The position numbers were made by a program, and so were the translations under genes. Of a stretch of DNA of 64,000 bases, positions 58,414-64,000 are shown in pieces. Position 1 is the stretch's first letter, and each line of letters begins with the position of its first letter. Below the pieces are notes generated by a model. The model saw only the letters and a program-made list of their open reading frames with translations, had not been told where the DNA came from and did no database searches. This DNA is from Daphnia pulex (Eukaryota; Arthropoda; Branchiopoda; Diplostraca; Daphniidae): contig NC_060024.1 of NCBI RefSeq assembly GCF_021134715.1, forward strand, positions 13,008,974 to 13,072,973, given 5' to 3'.

Positions 58414-60827
58414 ATGCCACCTGCTGTGGAAACATTGCCAGTTTCTGGTGAAGTAAATATGCCCGAGAATGCTTCTACCAAGCCTACTGTCGGCATCATT
58501 TACCCACCTCCTGAAGTCAGAAGTAAGTTTGTTGTCAACTTACAAGTTCGTGAATAATTCATAACAATTTTCTTCTTAGATATTGTGGACAAGACAGCCA
58601 GCTTTGTAGCCAGAAATGGGTTGGAGTTTGAAGCACGGATTAGGAAAAATGAGCAGAATAACCCAAAATTCAACTTTCTTAATACTGGAGATCCTTATCA
58701 TGCATACTACCAGTACAAAGTTAAGGATATCAGAGAAGGAAAGCTTGCAGAAGGTGCACCTGCAGCAGCACCTGTCCCAGGCCCACCGGGAAAACCACCA
58801 CCATCAGCCCCTACATCAGCACCAGCTTCGTTGGCACAGCAGCAGAAACAGCAAGAAATTTTGAAACAATTCCAGCAAGAAGCCCCTGTAATCCCAAAAG
58901 AGCCACCTCCAGAGTTTGAATTCATTGTTGATCCTCCATCGATTTCAGCCATGGAATTGTGAGTTTTTTAAATAACTATTTAAATATTATGAAGCTAAAA
59001 CTTAACAACACTTGTGTCTTATTTCAGAGACATTGTGAAACTCACTGCCCAATTTGTAGCTAGGAATGGTCGCCAGTTCCTCACAAGTCTGATGAATCGT
59101 GAGGCCAGAAATTATCAGTTTGACTTTCTGCGTCCTCAGCACTCGCTTTTTCAATATTTCACTCGTCTCCTAGAACAGTACACCAAAGTATTTTGATTGG
59201 TAGATTATTTTGTTTGAATGAAAGTCTAAATGATTTTGTTATTCTTTAGGTTCTTATCCCACCGAAAGACTTGATGACCCGTTTGAACGAGGGTTGCACT
59301 AATACTAGCGTTGTCTTACAAGAAGTCAAACGACGAGCCGACTGGCAACGTCATCAAGAGGCTCAGAAACGCCGAGAAGAAGAAGAAGCTGAAAGGGAAC
59401 GCGTGTCATATGCGCAAATTGATTGGCACGACTTTGTAGTCGTCGAATCAGTTGACTATCAACCATTCGAAATTGGTAATTTCCCTCCTCCCACAACCCC
59501 AGAGGAGGTCGGTGCCCGTATTCTTCTCCAGGAGCGCTACGAAGAAGGACAAGATGTTGAGATGCAGCTGGAGAGTGAAGAGGAAGACGATGATGAAGAA
59601 GACGATTCAGACACGGAACAGACAAAGCCACCACCACCACCAGGCGCACCGCCCTCTCAAGCCATCAAGGGAGATGGACTACAGCCTCCTCCAGTGGCTC
59701 CTTCTGCCGAAAACGTCATCGTGCGTAAAGACTACAATCCCAAAGCTGTGGCAAAACCACAAGCCCGTCCGCCTGCTCCAGACGAGTACCTCATCTCACC
59801 CATCACTGGAGAGCGAATTCCGGCTAGCCAAGTGGCTGAGCACATGCGTATCGGTTTGCTGGATCCGCGTTGGTTGGAGCAGCGCGATCGACAAATGCAA
59901 GAAAAGATGACTCAAGAGTCTGTGTACGCGCCCGGATCAGCCATCGAAAACAGCTTGCGAGCATTGGCTGAACGTCGTACAGATATTTTCGGTGTCGGTG
60001 ACGAAGAGACAGCCATCGGTAAAAAGATTGGTGAAGAAGAGCGTCGCAAAGACGAGACCAAATGGGAAGGACAACAACCGCCTGCCCCGCCACCATCAGG
60101 TGGAGAGGGAGGATCAACGTTCCAACCCCGACCTGGTCCACCTGCTGGCCTGGTTACCATACAAGAGCAGATTGCGCAGATCCACAAGAACAAGGCGCTC
60201 ATGACTGGCATGAGCGAGGAAGAAGATGGGCTAGGATCTAATGGCGTTGTAGCAGCAGCGCCACCTAAACCTCCACAACAATTAATGAGCATTCCACCAA
60301 GACCACCGGTCATGATGTCTGCTCCGCAGCCGCCACCCATGATGATGATGTCCATCCCTCAGCCGCCAATGCCAATGCCCATGGTCCCCCAGAATTCTTT
60401 CATGACGCAGATGCCTCAGTCTATGGGCATGATGCAGCAACAGCAGCAGGGTCAGGGTGGTCGAGATGTCATGGAGGAGGAGCCTCCTTCTAAACGACAG
60501 CGCAACGAGGATCAACTTATGCCTGAGGAAGCCTTTTTGGTCAGATATCCCGGTCTGCTCCACTTCCATATTGGTGCACCAGTTTACGCCGAAAAACCCG
60601 AGTGGAGATTGCAGGGCCAGCAGCTCAGCTTTTCCTTGTTGCCCACGGAACCAATCTCCGTTGTTAAGCAGAAGATTAGTGAAGCGACAGGAATGCCGCC
60701 GGCCAAGCAAAAGCTCTTTTGGGAGGGGCTCTACTTCAAGGACAATCATTCTCTGGCATTTTACAATGTTACCCCCGATGCTGTTGTCCAGCTTCAGGTG
60801 AAGGAACGAGGCGGTCGTAAGAAGTAA
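58414..60827 (+). CDS. SF3A1: Splicing factor 3A subunit 1
   Basis: Four exons (58414-58522, 58580-58958, 59028-59187, 59250-60827) encode 741 residues. There are two SURP modules (about 37-85, NIVDKTASFVARNG; about 163-216, DIVKLTAQFVARNG), a charged helical region (LQEVKRRADWQRHQEAQKRR), an acidic stretch, long Pro/Met/Gln-rich segments and a C-terminal ubiquitin-like domain (about 655-735, LPTEPISVVKQKISEATG, KLFWEGLYFKDN) ending GGRKK. SF3A1 is part of the U2 snRNP, where it helps to bind the branch site and contacts U1 snRNA through the ubiquitin-like domain. Nothing about it is unusual. Confidence 0.97.
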
Positions 60828-61849
60828 AAAACAATTCTGGAAAATCCTAAACCATCAAAAAACCTCATTTACATCAGTACGGACCTTGGGGGATAATTAC
60901 GTAATCGGAAAGCATTTTACAACCATTTTGTCTCTCCCTCTGCTACACTGTCATCGATTCCTTCCTGGTCTCAGAAATGGAAATATATTCAACTTTTCTC
61001 ATTTCTCCATTTATCGGTTGTCAGGTAAATCATTATTATTAGCACAAATTATCTCATCTCATTTGGACTTGGGACAAACTCAAAGGTGACCCATTTCTAC
61101 TTTTGATATAAAATCCGTCTACAGTTTATTTATTTTATATTTCAACGACGAGATAACAACGTCAACCGTTCAAGTTGACCATATTTCAATATTTGCTGTT
61201 TGTGGGCATCCGGGTGCCAGACGTTCCAAGTCAACGAAAATATGAATAGATTGAGTAAACAGGTTAAATCACGACCTTTAATATCCACATTCAAAGTCTC
61301 AAACTCAAACTACTAGACTTCAAGGTGAACGACAGAATGTGTATGTCAAACACGCGCAAAGACTAAACAGCCGTGAGGTTTTTCGGCTGAAACTGGTGCG
61401 AACTGGTTTTTTAAATTTAATTTTTCCGTCCAACGAACCGGTTCCATGGGAGAATCGACTGATTTTTCAAAATGAATGCGGGGCAATGAATTTATTAATT
61501 GATTAGCCGAATTGGAAGTGTATTACGTCGTATAACATGTCTCTCAAATTTAGTAGCGAGAGTTTGTGTATGTGTGTTCAAGGTTTTCAATATGTTGAAT
61601 TCACTTGATTGATACAAACAGGTAAAATTCGGCCAAGAAATATTCGAGTCGGATAATGTTATTAAACTCGATCAAAGCCAGATAGGATTTAATAATAAGA
61701 CTAAGTATAGAGAACCCCGAACAAAAAGAAAAAGGGTGATGGAATGATGCTCTCAACAGCTTTGATGATTTGGTTGGTTAAATATATAAATTTTAATAAG
61801 GATTGTTTCTAGATGTTATATATAAGTTCATGCTGATTGGGTGTGGTTG
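60828..61849. other. Convergent 3' spacer between SF3A1 and the bZIP gene
   Basis: Presumably holds the 3' untranslated regions of the two convergent genes. No other feature seen. Confidence 0.5.
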
Positions 61850-63286
61850 CTAAGGCGTGGTCGTCAACTTATTGCTGCCCGTCATGTACTTCATAATTTC
61901 GGCTTTCAGCGATTCAAGCTCTTTAATTGTGTTCTGCAAACGTCGACCTTCTTCCTCCAAAACATCGACTAGCTGCGCTTGGGTCTGCAACTTGTTGCGT
62001 CTATTCTGCCTCGACTTCCTTGACGCTTCGTTGTTCCTCACGCGACGTATGTCGCTGTTATTGCTCGCACGTTTGGTGTTGGTTCTAGTGCGGGAAATCG
62101 GCGTTGGGGGTAAGGAGCTCTCGGTGGCAGAATCGCTGCTGATGTCTTGAAGGACTAGAGGCAGATTGGAACAAACCAAAGATGTCGGTTTGATGTCGAC
62201 TGGTTCTGGTATCTGCGATATTCAAAATGATTTTAAATAAATATTTGGCGGGTAAATAATCAATTGATAAGAAGATTCCATACCTGTTTACGGATTTCTT
62301 CCTTCTCCAAAAGCATGTTAATAAGAACAGGAGTTGTTACAACTCCTTCTGAAGGGGTGGTGATGGGCTGCAGGATCGGCGGCAAATTTAGATGAAGGGA
62401 CTCTCGCTTAACGTTTTCTTCCATTTGATAGTTAGAAATTGATGAGAAAGAGCACATTTCTTCGTAATTCATTTCGACATCCTCAGTCTTAATTTGAATT
62501 GGATGCTGAACGTCAACGAATTCAAAAGGTGGTGGAGATGGTTCAACAGACATTTGAACGTCCGCATTCGAGTTTCGTCGTCTGTTTGTTTGGGAATGGT
62601 AGCTCCCGGCATCGCAAAGAACAGTGCCATAACTGCTGTCTTCTTCTTTTATCAGTTCCTCAATATTAAAAGGAACATTCTCCAGGTAATCAAACAGGTC
62701 TAATGGTAATTCAATCTGCTCATCAGGTGATTGATGAGGAAGAGCATTTGTAGGGCTTGCTTCTGCTGTGCCGCTGAATTTTAGTGTAGTATTTTGTGGT
62801 AGCATGTTGAGATGAATATTTTCCTGCAATTGGAATTCCTGATCAAAGGAATTGCAAACAGGGACTAAAATGAGAATAAAAAGAAACATTATGTGATCTG
62901 AAATCAAAAGTTTACAGAAATAAATAATTACTGCAGAGGGGTGTAGTAGGATCATCCATAGCAAAGTTGTTGAATGAATTCATTATGTCCATATTGGTTT
63001 CCATATTTGAAGGTGATGCTAAGAAGCTCATCAGTGCTGGCGAGGCAGTACTTGGAGGCTTGGATATTTGGAGACATTCGAGTGGGTTCAAGTTCCATCT
63101 GGGATGACCTGCTGGTGATATGCATACTTTCGTTCTCTGAAATTTCAACATTCAACAGGTAAGAATAAGTTGAGAAACTCCTTGACAAAAAACTAACCTC
63201 GAGTGTGTTCCCTTTTTGAGAAATGATGGCAGAGGTTTGCTGACGCTGTGAGAGAGCAGCAGGCTCCGTGTCCTGTCATCATCCAT
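61850..63286 (-). CDS. Gene T: bZIP transcription factor, 411 aa
   Basis: Four exons: 63198-63286, 62932-63134, 62284-62864 and 61850-62212. The start is MDDDRTRSLLLSHSVSK. The long N-terminal part is acidic and Pro/Ser-rich (LPLDLFDYLENVPFNIEEL), as in activation domains. The last exon carries a bZIP: basic region RRVRNNEASRKSRQNRRNK with the N-x7-R pattern, then a leucine zipper (LVDVLEEEGRRLQNTIKELE). It binds DNA as a dimer in the nucleus. It resembles C/EBP- or ATF-like bZIPs, but I cannot assign a subfamily. Exon 2 must begin at the second AG of TTTCAGAG to stay in frame. An upstream untranslated exon is likely. Confidence 0.85.
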
Positions 63287-64000
63287 ATTCAAAGGAGAAA
63301 ACAAATGTTAACAATTATGTCAAGTCACAACAATCCAGCCACCTGGCAGTGGCCTTTAAAAGCTCAAGAATGCACATAACCTGAAGCAACTGAAATTGAG
63401 GTTAGTGAATTATGTAATATAAGACTTTACCTGTCTTTTGGGGAATCGGTGAAAAGTCAACCAGGAATCCAGTTATGTTTCTTTTGAGATACTTTTTCAC
63501 TGAGAAATAACCAAAAACTAGGAGCTGAGTCACCAGGGCGCAGACCAGTAGTTTGCGGGAAAAATCGGTCGATTGCGTCAGTCAAGACGCGCTGACTGTG
63601 TAGAGAGAGTTGGCTGCAGTGCACAATAGCTTCGAACGAAGATTCACGCGGGACTGAGCTCGAAGGGCGTGTTTGGGTTCTATTTAAGCTCTCGGATGAC
63701 GATACATATTTTTTTTACAAGTTTAGCTGCCGGCTATACAATCGTAGGCGGGACTGACCGGTTGCCAGTGCCTGGCAGTGGTTTCCTGGCAAATCGGCGA
63801 GTCCCTTTCTAAGGCATTTTGACGTTTTGGCACGCGGGTCACGATTCACGCGCTCTCTCTGGCGTCCAATGGAAACAAATCTTGGTCAAATGTTTGAAGA
63901 AAATCGGAGGCTCGAGACATGGTACACTGTAAAAGCGATGAATTTTCGTGCGGCTACTCCTGTGGACTCTTGCCTATGCAAAATGACCCGCGGGATTAAA
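63287..64000. other. Upstream region of the bZIP gene
   Basis: Minus-strand sequence TTAAATA at 63681-63687 is a weak core-promoter candidate, about 400 bp before the start codon, so a 5' untranslated exon and intron would lie between. The end of the window (63701-64000) shows no gene. Confidence 0.35.

Noticed and set aside
60282-60749. 155-codon frame antisense to SF3A1
   Set aside because: Shadow of the GC-rich, proline-coding part of SF3A1.
1-64000. Transposons, retroelements or virus-like copies
   Set aside because: No reverse transcriptase, integrase, transposase, capsid-like frame or terminal repeats were seen on either strand by eye.

Overview
The window is nuclear DNA of an arthropod. 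The best guess is a cladoceran crustacean (Daphnia or a close relative). Most introns are only 50-90 bp with GT/AG ends, genes lie 0.1-2 kb apart, and the protein families match those I know to be expanded in Daphnia: a Cys-containing segment followed by a C1q domain, secreted leucine-rich-repeat proteins, Reeler proteins and short ionotropic receptors. The genus is inferred from memory of these families, not from a search. I see no retroelement, DNA transposon, CRISPR array or rRNA gene.

Layout. 1-12.7 kb holds four secreted multi-exon genes arranged as <A <B | C> D>. B and C are clear head-to-head paralogues sharing a large N-terminal domain I do not recognise. B ends in a ricin-type lectin domain and C in a C1q domain. 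A and D are coiled-coil secreted proteins. 15.3-16.4 kb is a Reeler-domain surface protein. 19.4-22.1 kb has two small secreted orphans. 22.5-47.5 kb is a heavily duplicated accessory region. It holds twelve intact, intron-containing tRNA-Thr(CGT) genes plus remnants of others, interleaved with small secreted proteins (two THRP-repeat paralogues and a relative), three LRR proteins, a broken partial copy of a ferric-chelate-reductase-type gene, a short ionotropic receptor and a complete Reeler-DOMON-cytochrome b561 gene. 47.5-56.1 kb adds a third LRR gene, a second Reeler-DOMON-b561 gene and two Reeler-only genes. 56.8-64 kb is conserved housekeeping sequence: proteasome subunit alpha-2 (PSMA2), splicing factor SF3A1 and a bZIP transcription factor.

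How it hangs together. The first 56 kb is dominated by secreted or surface-anchored proteins with recognition-type modules (ricin lectin, C1q, LRR, Reeler), as expected of an immune or environment-facing gene cluster. Several genes share one history: they were copied together with a neighbouring tRNA-Thr, and at least one inverted duplication ends exactly at the tRNA. The tRNA bodies are conserved while their introns differ in sequence and length (13-43 nt). The two items I would follow first are the B/C pair, with one N-terminal domain joined to interchangeable recognition domains, and the tRNA-Thr array with its linked duplications.

Exon coordinates were derived by hand from splice signals, reading-frame continuity and paralogue comparison. 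No alignment or search was run.
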